A stretch of 59,852 nt of DNA. Origin: Rhodospirillaceae bacterium (GTDB taxonomy: Bacteria > Pseudomonadota > Alphaproteobacteria > GCA-2746255). The notes under the pieces are model-generated. The model searched no databases. It was not told where the DNA came from and was given only the letters and a program-made list of their open reading frames with translations. The translations under genes were made by a program, and so were the position numbers. Shown here in pieces: positions 25,474 through 32,888 of this stretch. How positions within the stretch are numbered: the first letter of the stretch is position 1; the number at the start of each line of letters is the position of its first letter. The DNA is taken from NCBI GenBank assembly GCA_002746255.1, contig NVWO01000001.1, forward strand, positions 340,788 through 400,639, in the 5' to 3' direction.

Positions 25474-26562
25474 TTAGAGGGCGGGGTAGTCCGTGTACCC
25501 CTTTGCGTCACCGCCGTAGAACGTGTTCGGGTCCGGCTCGGCAAGTGCCGCCCCCTTTGCCAGTCGGGCGACCAGGTCGGGGTTTGAGATGAAGGGCCTG
25601 GCAAAGGCGATGAGGTCGGCATTGCCTTCGGCGATTGTTTTGTTTGCGCGTACGCTGTCATAGCCGCCATTGGCCATGTAGATACCGTCAAAGGTCCGGC
25701 GTAAGGCTGGCCAATTGAAATGCGCGCCTGCCTCTGGGTCAAGCAGATCGCCTTCGAGCATATGAAGATACGCAATTTTCATTTCACCAAGGGCTCTGGC
25801 GACGTAAGCAAAGGTCTTTTCGGGGAAGCTGTCGGCAATATCGTTGAAGGAATTGGTTGCTGACAGGCGCACGCCCACCCGTTCGGGTCCCCACACGCCG
25901 GTGACGGCCTCCGTCACTTCGAGGAGAAAACGCGTCCGGTTTTCGATTTTCCCGCCATAGCAATCGTTGCGCAGATTTGTTTTGTCGCGCAGGAACTGGT
26001 CCAGCAGATAGCCGTTCGCAGCGTGGATTTCAACGCCGTCAAAGCCGGCGGCAAGCGCACGCTCGGCCGCCGCGCGGTAATCTGCAACAATGCCCGGGAT
26101 TTCGTCCGTTTCAAGGGCGCGTGGCGTTACGAAGGGCTTCATCCCCTCAAACGTAACAGCTTCGCCGGCCGGTTGAATGGCGGACGGTGCCACCGGAAGC
26201 GCGCCATCGGGTTGCAGGGAAGGATGCGAAATGCGTCCGACATGCCAGAGTTGAAGAAAGACGCGGCTGCCTTCGTCGTGAATGGCCTGGATAACCATTT
26301 TCCAGCCTTCGGCCTGCGCATCGGAATGGATCCCCGGCGTTCCCGGATAACCGACGCCCTGGGGGGAAATCTGGGACGCTTCGGTGAGGATGAGCGGCGC
26401 GGTCGCGCGCTGACGATAGTAAAGCGCGTTCAGTTCCGTCGGCACATTGCCGGGCCCAGCCCGGTTGCGCGTCATCGGTGCCATGACGATACGGTTTGCA
26501 AGCGCGTAGGGACCAAGTTGAAGTTTCGAGAAAAGGGCGCTTAAACGTTCCGTCTGTGGCAT
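25474..26562 (-). CDS. old yellow enzyme family alkene reductase (NemA-like)
   Basis: 362 residues. LGPYALANRIVMAPMTRNRA at the start, TEASQISPQGVGYPGTPGI, QLWHVGRISHP, HAANGYLLDQFLRD (His/Asn pair for substrate carbonyl binding) and CYGGKIENRTRF (catalytic Tyr region) place it in the FMN old yellow enzymes close to NemA. These reduce activated C=C bonds of enones, maleimides or nitro compounds with NAD(P)H. It sits 29 bases downstream of an Lrp-type regulator in the same direction, so the two may form an operon. The natural substrate is unknown. Confidence 0.92.
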   Translation of the reverse strand: MPQTERLSALFSKLQLGPYALANRIVMAPMTRNRAGPGNVPTELNALYYRQRATAPLILTEASQISPQGVGYPGTPGIHSDAQAEGWKMVIQAIHDEGSRVFLQLWHVGRISHPSLQPDGALPVAPSAIQPAGEAVTFEGMKPFVTPRALETDEIPGIVADYRAAAERALAAGFDGVEIHAANGYLLDQFLRDKTNLRNDCYGGKIENRTRFLLEVTEAVTGVWGPERVGVRLSATNSFNDIADSFPEKTFAYVARALGEMKIAYLHMLEGDLLDPEAGAHFNWPALRRTFDGIYMANGGYDSVRANKTIAEGNADLIAFARPFISNPDLVARLAKGAALAEPDPNTFYGGDAKGYTDYPAL

Positions 26563-26591
26563 AGGTCTGTTCCTTCGGGCTCTGATTGTTG

Positions 26592-27086
26592 CTAGGTTTT
26601 TTCTTCGCCAAGGGCGTCGGCGGTTGTCGGAATGTAGTCGAGGGGCAGGGCCGTCGTGTATTTGATCTGTTCCATCGCGAAGCTTGAACTTACCTCGGAC
26701 AAAGGCACTTTTTCAATCAGCCGCTTGTAGAAAGCATCATAGGCGGCAATGTCAGGCACGACAATGCGCAGCAGGTAATCCACCTGGCCGCTCATGCGAT
26801 AGAACTCGGTGACTTCCGGCATCTCGATGACGGCATCTGCAAATTGTTTGAGCCAGGATCGGCTGTGCTGGCCCGTCTTGATGGAAAGAAAGATGGTTAC
26901 GCCGACGTTCAGCTTCGTTGCGTCGAGAAGTGCGACGCGGGCGCGAATAACGCCACTTTCTTCCATCTTCTGAATGCGTCGCCAGCAAGGGGTCGCAGAA
27001 AGGCCGACATGGGCGGCAATGTCGGCAAGCGGCATCGTTGCATCCTTCTGTAGACAGCCGATGATCTTGCGGTCGATCGTGTCCAT
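26592..27086 (-). CDS. Lrp/AsnC family transcriptional regulator
   Basis: 164 residues. An N-terminal helix-turn-helix (DTIDRKIIGCLQKDATMPLA, then VGLSATPCWRRIQKMEESGVI) is followed by a RAM/AsnC ligand domain with VTEFYRMSGQVDYLLRIVVPD. Family members form octamers, sense amino acids or small metabolites and bind AT-rich palindromes. A perfect 15-base palindrome lies 36 bases upstream at 27122, so autoregulation and control of the divergent sulfite-reductase operon are both possible. The old yellow enzyme gene follows. Confidence 0.92.
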   Translation of the reverse strand: MDTIDRKIIGCLQKDATMPLADIAAHVGLSATPCWRRIQKMEESGVIRARVALLDATKLNVGVTIFLSIKTGQHSRSWLKQFADAVIEMPEVTEFYRMSGQVDYLLRIVVPDIAAYDAFYKRLIEKVPLSEVSSSFAMEQIKYTTALPLDYIPTTADALGEEKT

Positions 27087-27121
27087 GGAATGCCCCTTGA
27101 CAAAAACGTTAGATTGAAAAT

Positions 27122-27136
27122 TAGAAATAATTTCTA
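27122..27136. promoter_or_regulatory. perfect palindrome, candidate Lrp-family operator
   Basis: TAGAAATAATTTCTA is a perfect 7-1-7 palindrome in a very AT-rich divergent region, 36 bases from the Lrp-type start codon. Outer bases fit the E. coli Lrp consensus (YAG...CTR). The stretch also contains TTGACA at 27097-27102 on the plus strand. It is the best operator candidate in the 271-base gap between this regulator and the DUF2849-cysI operon. Confidence 0.55.
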
Positions 27137-27357
27137 CATATATAGGAATTAATAGTATTAAATACTAAAAAAGTAACATAATAGACCCTATCACGAAAAA
27201 GTTTTCTAATATTTTTCAGTTCCCTGCTTGTGCAGGGCTTTCGAATTCGCTAAATCCAAGGCAACGCGGCGATGGGCCCCCGTCCGGATAGGTGGTGCCC
27301 TTGTTGCTTTGCGGGGGGTCTCACGCGGTTGGATCCATTTTGGACAGGAAGAAGCAG

Positions 27358-27672
27358 ATGACAGGGCAGGTCGTCACGGCGAACCATTTACGCGATGGCG
27401 ATGTTGTTTATCTGGCCGAAGATGGCCAGTGGACGCCATGGCTCGATCAGGCAAGCGTTGCGGAAACGGACGCGGCCCTTGAACGGCTTTTGAAGCTTGC
27501 GGAGGAAGCGGAAGGCGCGTGCAAGGTCATTAGCGTTTACGCAATGCCGGTTGGACAAGGCCCGGCACCGTTGGATGCCTTAAGCGCCCGCGAGCGTATC
27601 CGCGCGAAAGGGCCAACCACGCGATCCGACCTTGGCAAACAGGCCGATCCCGGCTTTGCGAAGCAGGCGTAA
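27358..27672 (+). CDS. DUF2849 protein of the sulfite-reductase operon
   Basis: 104 residues from ATG 27358 with AGGAAGAAG upstream; an upstream in-frame start lacks support. TGQVVTANHLRDGDVVYLAE and WTPWLDQASVAETDAALERL are typical of DUF2849, a small family found almost only before cysI in alphaproteobacteria. The function is unknown; it may help siroheme insertion or electron delivery (guess from context). It ends 5 bases before cysI. Confidence 0.85.
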   Translation: MTGQVVTANHLRDGDVVYLAEDGQWTPWLDQASVAETDAALERLLKLAEEAEGACKVISVYAMPVGQGPAPLDALSARERIRAKGPTTRSDLGKQADPGFAKQA

Positions 27673-27677
27673 CCAGA

Positions 27678-29333
27678 ATGTACCAATATGATAAATTCGA
27701 TCACCGGATGGTTCGCGACCGCGTTGAACAGTTTCGCGGCCAGGTTGCGCGACGGCTGAAAGGCGAGTTGACGGAAGAGGAATTCCGCCCCTTGCGCCTG
27801 ATGAATGGCCTTTACCTGCAATTGCACGCCTACATGCTTCGGGTTGCGGTTCCTTACGGAACGCTTTCCTCTGGGCAGTTGCGCATGTTGGCGCATATCG
27901 CACGGAAATATGACAAGGGCTATGGGCATTTCACGACTCGCCAAAACATTCAGTACAACTGGTTAAAGCTTCAGGATGTGCCGGATATTCTGGCCGACCT
28001 TGCTTCTGTCGAGATGCACGCGATCCAGACGAGCGGCAACTGCATCCGCAACGTGACGGCAGACCAGTATGCCGGCGCATCGGCCGATGAAATCGAAGAT
28101 CCACGCGTTTATGGAGAGATCATTCGCCAATGGTCGACCCTGCATCCGGAATTTTCCTTTTTGCCGCGTAAATTCAAGATTGCTGTGACGGGGGCGCCCC
28201 ATGATCGCGCCGCTGTGCGCGTGCATGACATCGGGCTGCACATGCGCCGCAACGAAAAAGGCGAGACGGGATTCGAGGTTCTGGTCGGCGGCGGATTGGG
28301 GCGGACGCCGGTAATTGCCGTGACGATCCGGGATTTTTTGCCGAAAGGCGACCTGCTTTCCTATCTTGAAGCCATCCTGCGCGTTTACAACCAACTGGGC
28401 CGCCGGGACAATATCTATAAGGCGCGCATTAAAATCCTTGTTCAGAGCACCGGCGCCGAGCGCTTTGCCGAAATGGTCGAGACGGAATGGGCGCAGATAC
28501 GCGATGGTGCGCTGGAACTGCCGGAAGACACGATTGCGCACATTGAGACTTTTTTCGCACCGCCGCCTTATGAAACCCTGGCGGTGCCGGTGCCGGCGTT
28601 TGAGGCAAAGCGGTTTGAAGACCCTGCCTTTGCCGCCTGGTGCCGCACGAGCTTGGCGTCGCACAAAACTCCCGGTTATGGGATCGTCAACATTTCCCTG
28701 AAAGGGATCGGCGAAGTCCCCGGTGACGTAAGCGCCGACCAGATGGATGCTGTGGCCGATCTGGCCGAACGCTACAGCTTTGGCGAATTGCGTGTGACCC
28801 ACGCGCAAAATCTTGTTCTTCCCCATGTCAGGCTGGCGGATTTTGCTGCGGTCTGGCAGGCGCTGGCAGCGGTTGGTCTCGCTACGGCGAATATCGACCT
28901 GATTACGGATGTGATCTGCTGCCCGGGGCTGGATTACTGCAATCTGGCAAATGCGCGTTCTATCCCGATTGCTCAGTCCATCAGTCGGCGTTTTGAAGAC
29001 CTGGATCGCCAGCACGATATCGGCGAACTGAAAATCAAAATATCAGGCTGCATCAATGCCTGCGGCCACCATCACGTTGGTCATATCGGTCTGCTGGGCG
29101 TCGATAAGAAGGGCGAAGAATTCTACCAGATAACCCTTGGTGGCAGTGGCGAGGAGGATACCGCCATCGGCAAAATTGTCGGGGCGGCCTTTGCGCGTGA
29201 CAAGGCTGTCGACGCGGTGGCGAAGATTGTTGAAATCTACCTTGCCTGCCGCCAGGACGGCGAACGCTTCCTCGATACGTACCGTCGGGTCGGGCTTGGG
29301 CCTTTCAAGGAGCAGCTTTATGACGCTCGTTAG
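27678..29333 (+). CDS. cysI: sulfite reductase hemoprotein, CysI-like (nitrite/sulfite reductase family)
   Basis: 551 residues. Two ferredoxin-like halves carry the substrate-side residues. The siroheme-4Fe4S ligands are in CCPGLDYCNLA (C-x5-C) and SGCINACGHHHVG (C-x3-C) near the C-terminus. It reduces sulfite to sulfide with six electrons in assimilatory sulfate reduction. Flanking DUF2849 and DUF934 genes are the standard alphaproteobacterial arrangement and favour sulfite over nitrite. cysH, often next, is missing here. The last 14 bases overlap the DUF934 gene. Confidence 0.9.
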   Translation: MYQYDKFDHRMVRDRVEQFRGQVARRLKGELTEEEFRPLRLMNGLYLQLHAYMLRVAVPYGTLSSGQLRMLAHIARKYDKGYGHFTTRQNIQYNWLKLQDVPDILADLASVEMHAIQTSGNCIRNVTADQYAGASADEIEDPRVYGEIIRQWSTLHPEFSFLPRKFKIAVTGAPHDRAAVRVHDIGLHMRRNEKGETGFEVLVGGGLGRTPVIAVTIRDFLPKGDLLSYLEAILRVYNQLGRRDNIYKARIKILVQSTGAERFAEMVETEWAQIRDGALELPEDTIAHIETFFAPPPYETLAVPVPAFEAKRFEDPAFAAWCRTSLASHKTPGYGIVNISLKGIGEVPGDVSADQMDAVADLAERYSFGELRVTHAQNLVLPHVRLADFAAVWQALAAVGLATANIDLITDVICCPGLDYCNLANARSIPIAQSISRRFEDLDRQHDIGELKIKISGCINACGHHHVGHIGLLGVDKKGEEFYQITLGGSGEEDTAIGKIVGAAFARDKAVDAVAKIVEIYLACRQDGERFLDTYRRVGLGPFKEQLYDAR

Positions 29334-29805
29334 TCGAGAGGGGGTTCTGGACGATCCCTGGGTGTGCGTCGCGGACGACGCGGCGTTGCCCGATGCAGGC
29401 GCTGTGATCGTCAGCCTGGAACGCTGGCAGCAGGACCGTCAAGCGCTTCTTGCCTGGCAGGGCCGTCTTGGCATTCGCCTGGCGAGCGATCAACCGCCCG
29501 AAGTAATTGTCGAAGACCTTGCCCGTTTCGATCTCGTGGCCCTTGAATTTCCAAGATTCGGGGATGGTCGCGCCTATTCCTACGCCCGGATTTTGCGGGA
29601 GCGTTACGGTTTTACGGGAGAATTGCGCGCCGTCGGCGAGGTGCTGCGGGATCAGTTGTTCTTCATGCTTCGTTGCGGCTTTGACCGTTTTGAAGTGCCG
29701 GACCAGGCGAAGGCCGAGGCATGGATGGACGCGTTCGAGGAAATCAGTGTCGTTTATCAGCCGGGCGCGGATGGCCGGCCCTGGGTGCCCGCCCTGCGGC
29801 GCTAG
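29320..29805 (+). CDS. DUF934 protein of the sulfite-reductase operon
   Basis: 161 residues from ATG 29320, preceded by AAGGAG at 29308-29313 and overlapping cysI by 14 bases, so translation is coupled. DLVALEFPRFGDGRAYSYARILRERYGF and GEVLRDQLFFMLRCGFDRFE are the DUF934 signature (each part shorter than the full motif). The family is always tied to sulfite reductase or PAPS reductase genes. Its biochemical role is not known; structural or redox partner of CysI is a common guess. Convergent with the HpnL-like gene 3 bases away. Confidence 0.88.
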   Translation: MTLVSREGVLDDPWVCVADDAALPDAGAVIVSLERWQQDRQALLAWQGRLGIRLASDQPPEVIVEDLARFDLVALEFPRFGDGRAYSYARILRERYGFTGELRAVGEVLRDQLFFMLRCGFDRFEVPDQAKAEAWMDAFEEISVVYQPGADGRPWVPALRR

Positions 29806-29808
29806 CCG

Positions 29809-30825
29809 TTAGCGACTATCTTCGCCGCGCGGCGTTTCTTCGGTTTTCGTGCGACGTTTCCAAATGCGTTTTCCCTCAATCGCATGCCAGGCGAAAAGGG
29901 CGCCTCCGCCCAATGCCAGTTCGCGCACGCGCTTGGCAAGGGAAACCGCCAGGCCGACTTCCGGTGTTAGGCCGAGAAGCGGGGCGAGAAGCATAAAGCC
30001 ACCTTCCTGTACGCCAAGCCCCCCCGGTATGAGAAAGCCGGCGCTGCGCGCGGCTTTTCCAAGGCTTTCGAGAATAAGTGCGTCCCAGATGCTGACCGGG
30101 TAGCCCATGAAATAAAGGATAAGCCACACTTCGCCGGTGCCGGCGAGCCAGGAAAGAAAATGATAAAAAACGCTGTTGGAAAGGGCGCGTGGCGATCGGT
30201 AAATCGTCTGAATTGCCTCATGTAGGCCACGCAACTCGCCAAGCGCCAGCCATTCCAGTTGCATGTTTTTCGTCAGCTTGTTGCAAAAGTTTTCGATGAC
30301 CTGGAAAAAGCCGACCCTCTGAGCTAGGAAAAACCCAAAGAGCATGGGCAAGATCATTAAAAGAGCAAGAAACATCCAGAAAAGGGTTTCCTCCTCGCGG
30401 CCGCCAAGCGTAAGGAAAAGAAGCCCAAGCCCGAAAAATGTGAACAGAAACTGGGCCAACACCTCCATCGTGAGGCTGACGATTGAACTTCCCCCGGCAA
30501 CGCCGCCGGGAACGCCAAGAAACGTAAGAAGGCGCGCACCGACAAAGTCGCCGCCGATTTGGGCGACGGGAAGCAAGTTGTTGATCCCTTCGCGTATCCA
30601 GCGAACGCCGATCACGTGCAGAAGCCGGGTCGGGCAATCGGCAATCAAACTTTGCCAGGCCTTTGCCGAAAAGGTGAGGGGGATTGCGTGGAAAAGAGTG
30701 GTAAAGAGAAGCCCCCACCCGGCGGCGGCAAGGGCGCCAAAAACTTCTGCGACGCCACGGTAGACGACGAGAAAGACAAGCGTCGTCAAACCGGCAAGCG
30801 CCGTAAGGATCAGCCATTTCTTCAT
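29809..30825 (-). CDS. HpnL-like lysylphosphatidylglycerol synthase-type membrane protein
   Basis: 338 residues with about seven or eight hydrophobic helices. IREGINNLLPVAQIGGDFVGARLL and LIPGGLGVQEGGFMLLAPLLGL are the two conserved loops of the UPF0104/LPG-synthase membrane domain, and the version with these motifs is named HpnL in hopanoid producers. HpnL is inferred to move or position hopanoids between membranes; no other hopanoid genes are in the window, so that link is uncertain. The 30826-31102 gap upstream contains palindromes belonging more likely to the next gene. Confidence 0.8.
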   Translation of the reverse strand: MKKWLILTALAGLTTLVFLVVYRGVAEVFGALAAAGWGLLFTTLFHAIPLTFSAKAWQSLIADCPTRLLHVIGVRWIREGINNLLPVAQIGGDFVGARLLTFLGVPGGVAGGSSIVSLTMEVLAQFLFTFFGLGLLFLTLGGREEETLFWMFLALLMILPMLFGFFLAQRVGFFQVIENFCNKLTKNMQLEWLALGELRGLHEAIQTIYRSPRALSNSVFYHFLSWLAGTGEVWLILYFMGYPVSIWDALILESLGKAARSAGFLIPGGLGVQEGGFMLLAPLLGLTPEVGLAVSLAKRVRELALGGGALFAWHAIEGKRIWKRRTKTEETPRGEDSR

Positions 30826-31002
30826 GGGGGCTCCTTATGCCGGGGTCCGCCGGGGAAGACAAGCCTGGGTCACGGTTTGCATGGGAAAAAAGGGGAATGG
30901 AAAAAGAGAAAATGTGGCGAATTTCGGTCGAATCTCTTCTGTGGGCCTCTTTTTCAGGCCGTTTTGGGGCTTCTCAGTGATCCCCCCTGTTTTCGGCTAC
31001 TT

Positions 31003-31012
31003 GTAACGTTAC
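31003..31012. promoter_or_regulatory. GTAACGTTAC palindrome upstream of the repeat protein
   Basis: A perfect 10-base palindrome 91 bases before the start of the NPCAAK-repeat gene. Its core GTAACGTT recurs at 31093-31100, directly before the start codon, and another perfect 10-base palindrome, TGCAATTGCA, lies at 31037-31046. Clustering of these elements in one promoter region suggests regulated expression, though no regulator family is recognised. Confidence 0.35.
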
Positions 31013-31102
31013 TCATACTTGAGGCATCCTAGCCAGTGCAATTGCAATGATCGCATCGCTCCGGTTCTGCGGGGTGGCGACAAAGGGGGAGAGTAACGTT
31101 CG

Positions 31103-31372
31103 ATGTCATTGAAAAAGAAAATTTCCGTGAAGAGTGCTGTTGTTTTAAGCGCGACAGTTCTTCTGGCGGGTGCCATGGCAATGGCCAGTCCTGCCGCTGC
31201 GGGAAATAACCCGTGTGCGGCGAAAAACCCGTGTGCGGCGAAAAATCCGTGTGCGGCGAAAAATCCGTGTGCGGCGAAAAATCCGTGTGCGGCGAAAAAC
31301 CCATGTGCGGCGAAAAACCCATGTGCGGCGAAAAACCCATGTGCAGCGAAAAACCCATGTGCAGCGAAATAG
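31103..31372 (+). CDS. secreted protein with nine perfect NPCAAK repeats
   Basis: 89 residues with GGGGGAGAG before ATG. A basic start and hydrophobic stretch (KKKISVKSAVVLSATVLLAG) followed by SPAAA-GN predicts a Sec signal peptide. Everything after residue 35 is nine copies of Asn-Pro-Cys-Ala-Ala-Lys. Nine evenly spaced cysteines and lysines suggest metal or copper binding, thiol modification or surface interaction in the periplasm; none is shown. Synonymous codon variants occur in blocks along the array while the peptide is unchanged. A strong terminator follows. The frame is open on other strands too, but only this one has signal, start and terminator. Confidence 0.8.
   Translation: MSLKKKISVKSAVVLSATVLLAGAMAMASPAAAGNNPCAAKNPCAAKNPCAAKNPCAAKNPCAAKNPCAAKNPCAAKNPCAAKNPCAAK
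31208..31369 (+). repeat. nine tandem 18-base repeats
   Basis: Units of 18 bases encode NPCAAK. Units 1-2 read AACCCG, 3-5 AATCCG, 6-7 AACCCA with GCG, 8-9 AACCCA with GCA at the alanine codon. All differences are silent. The block pattern is what successive duplication of neighbouring units after mutation would leave. Confidence 0.95.
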
Positions 31373-31400
31373 CGGCTAAAATACGTGTCTTCGCATGAAG

Positions 31401-31436
31401 AAAAAGGGCGTCGAAACATTCGGCGCCCTTTTTTGT
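31401..31436. terminator. intrinsic terminator, probably bidirectional
   Basis: AAAAAGGGCG (31401-31410) pairs perfectly with CGCCCTTTTT (31424-31433) around a 13-base loop, followed by further T residues. It lies 29 bases after the repeat-protein stop and 18 bases from the end of the convergent DUF924 gene, and the A-tract makes it usable on both strands. Confidence 0.88.
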
Positions 31437-31453
31437 TCTTCCCTGTGCTTTCG

Positions 31454-32026
31454 TCAAAAGCCGGAATCCGGCCTTTTCAAGAACGCCAATTCTTCCTTCG
31501 TGCTTTTCCGTCCCAAGATTGAATTGCGGTGGGGAAAGCGACCGAAACGCTCAATAATTTCAGCATGCCTCTTTGCATAGTCCAATGAGGTGGCGTTTCC
31601 GTTTGCCTCGAAAAGGGCGATGCATTTCTGCTGGTCCGCTGGGTTTTCGCTATGCATGTAAGGAAGATAGAAAAAGCTGCGTTCGACGGGAGGGAGCGCT
31701 TGATCGAAGCCGTTTTCAAGCGCCTGTTCGGCCGTTGCTCGCGCCTTTCCATCCGTGGCAAAGGCGCGGGCCGTATCACGGAAGAGGTTGCGGGGGAACT
31801 GGTCGAGGAGGAGGATGAGGGCAAGCGCCCCACGGGCCGTTTTCGAGAACTCGTCACGCTTGCCGGCAGCGGCCAGTTTCGTGTCGTTCAGGAACTGCCC
31901 GCGGATTTCCTGATCGAAGCCAGGGTCCGGTCGGTACCATAACTTCCGTGCCGTCGCCTGGCCGGCGGCGTCCTTCTCGGAGAACCAGAAATCAAGGATT
32001 TCTTCGACCCGCTTGCCCACTTCCAT
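31454..32026 (-). CDS. DUF924 family protein
   Basis: 190 residues from ATG 32026, with AGAGG upstream; an extension to 32146 adds 40 unrelated residues and overlaps the divergent gene. VEEILDFWFSE, LILLLDQFPRNLFRDTARAFA, RSFFYLPYMHSENPADQQ and FGRFPHRNSILGR are the DUF924 signatures. The protein is all alpha, TPR-like, cytoplasmic and of unknown role across bacteria and eukaryotes. Divergent from the general stress-like gene. Confidence 0.92.
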   Translation of the reverse strand: MEVGKRVEEILDFWFSEKDAAGQATARKLWYRPDPGFDQEIRGQFLNDTKLAAAGKRDEFSKTARGALALILLLDQFPRNLFRDTARAFATDGKARATAEQALENGFDQALPPVERSFFYLPYMHSENPADQQKCIALFEANGNATSLDYAKRHAEIIERFGRFPHRNSILGRKSTKEELAFLKRPDSGF

Positions 32027-32133
32027 GCTGCCTCTTTTCGCGTTCCTGAATACGGAGTATAATAAGAGATTGCCAACGCAGCAGGGGCCGCTATTCATTT
32101 TAGGACGTTGGCAGCAAACAGGGGGCCATATAG

Positions 32134-32694
32134 ATGACAGGTTCAAGCGAAGTTGTAAGCGAAGCCATCGGTGTTTTTCACTCCGTTGAATGCCTGGAAT
32201 CGGCGGTTGAGGACCTGCAGGACGCCGGGTTCAACCGGTCGGAGTTAAGCCTGCTGGCCCATGACGAGGTCGTCGAGAAAAAGTTCGGTCATGTTTATAA
32301 GAAGGCCGAGGACGCGGCTGACGATCCCGAGGCTCCGCGCACCGCGTGGGTTTCGAGAGATTCGGTCGAAGTGGGGGAAGCAGCCCTGGTCGGGGCCCCC
32401 CTCTTTGTCGCAGCCCTTGTCGCGGGTGGCGCCGTCGTCGCGACGGGAGGCGCCCTTTTACCTGCGGCCGGCGCGGCGCTGGCAGCCGGTGGTTTGGCCG
32501 GGACCTTCGGAGGGCTTGTGGCGGGGGAGATTGGCCAGGAACACGCCACGCATTATGAGCAGCAGCTTGCACGTGGCGGAATTTTGCTTTGGGTCCATCT
32601 GCGATCCCCAAAGGATGAACAGAAAGCCATCACCATCCTGAAAAAGAACCAGGCGGATCACGTGCGTGTGCATGAAATCGCCGCCAGCGCGTAA
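32134..32694 (+). CDS. general stress protein-like membrane-associated protein
   Basis: 186 residues. The first 60 have VFHSVECLESAVEDLQDAGF and ELSLLAHDE, resembling the alpha/beta general stress protein 17M (YflT-like) domain. The middle (residues about 84-132) is a long glycine- and alanine-rich hydrophobic stretch that can span the membrane like a glycine-zipper. The last 50 form another alpha/beta part (GGILLWVHLRSPKDEQKAITIL). Proteins of this layout are thought to respond to envelope or osmotic stress, without a known activity. Confidence 0.7.
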   Translation: MTGSSEVVSEAIGVFHSVECLESAVEDLQDAGFNRSELSLLAHDEVVEKKFGHVYKKAEDAADDPEAPRTAWVSRDSVEVGEAALVGAPLFVAALVAGGAVVATGGALLPAAGAALAAGGLAGTFGGLVAGEIGQEHATHYEQQLARGGILLWVHLRSPKDEQKAITILKKNQADHVRVHEIAASA

Positions 32695-32814
32695 CGTTCT
32701 TCACACCGTCGTAAATCGGGAGGTTTGGAAAACGGTTGAGCAGGGCTGGGACGCTGGCTATGCTTTGTTCCGTTGGATGTCCCATCGGCAAGATAGGCGG
32801 AAAACGCAGGTGCG

Positions 32815-32853
32815 AAAATAAAAAACGAAAGAAAAATAAAAGAAAAACAAAAA
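32815..32853 (+). other. A-rich leader before the carboxylase operon
   Basis: About 40 bases made almost only of A and scattered G, T or C, in an otherwise GC-balanced region, 36 bases before the first carboxylase gene. It may be an unstructured 5' leader, a promoter UP-like element or an RNA-chaperone site. No clear -35/-10 pair was found in the 194-base gap. Confidence 0.35.
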
Positions 32854-32888
32854 GCAAGTAAGGGTCTGTCTGGGGGGAAGCCGGTTTT

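Noticed and set aside
31208-31369. CRISPR array
   Set aside because: The 18-base units are directly adjacent without spacers and encode a continuous peptide.
31009-31457. Long open frames on the minus strand across the NPCAAK array, with repeated His-Gly-Phe-Phe or His-Met-Gly-Phe units
   Set aside because: They arise because an 18-base repeat keeps every frame open. They have no signal peptide, and the terminator lies inside them.
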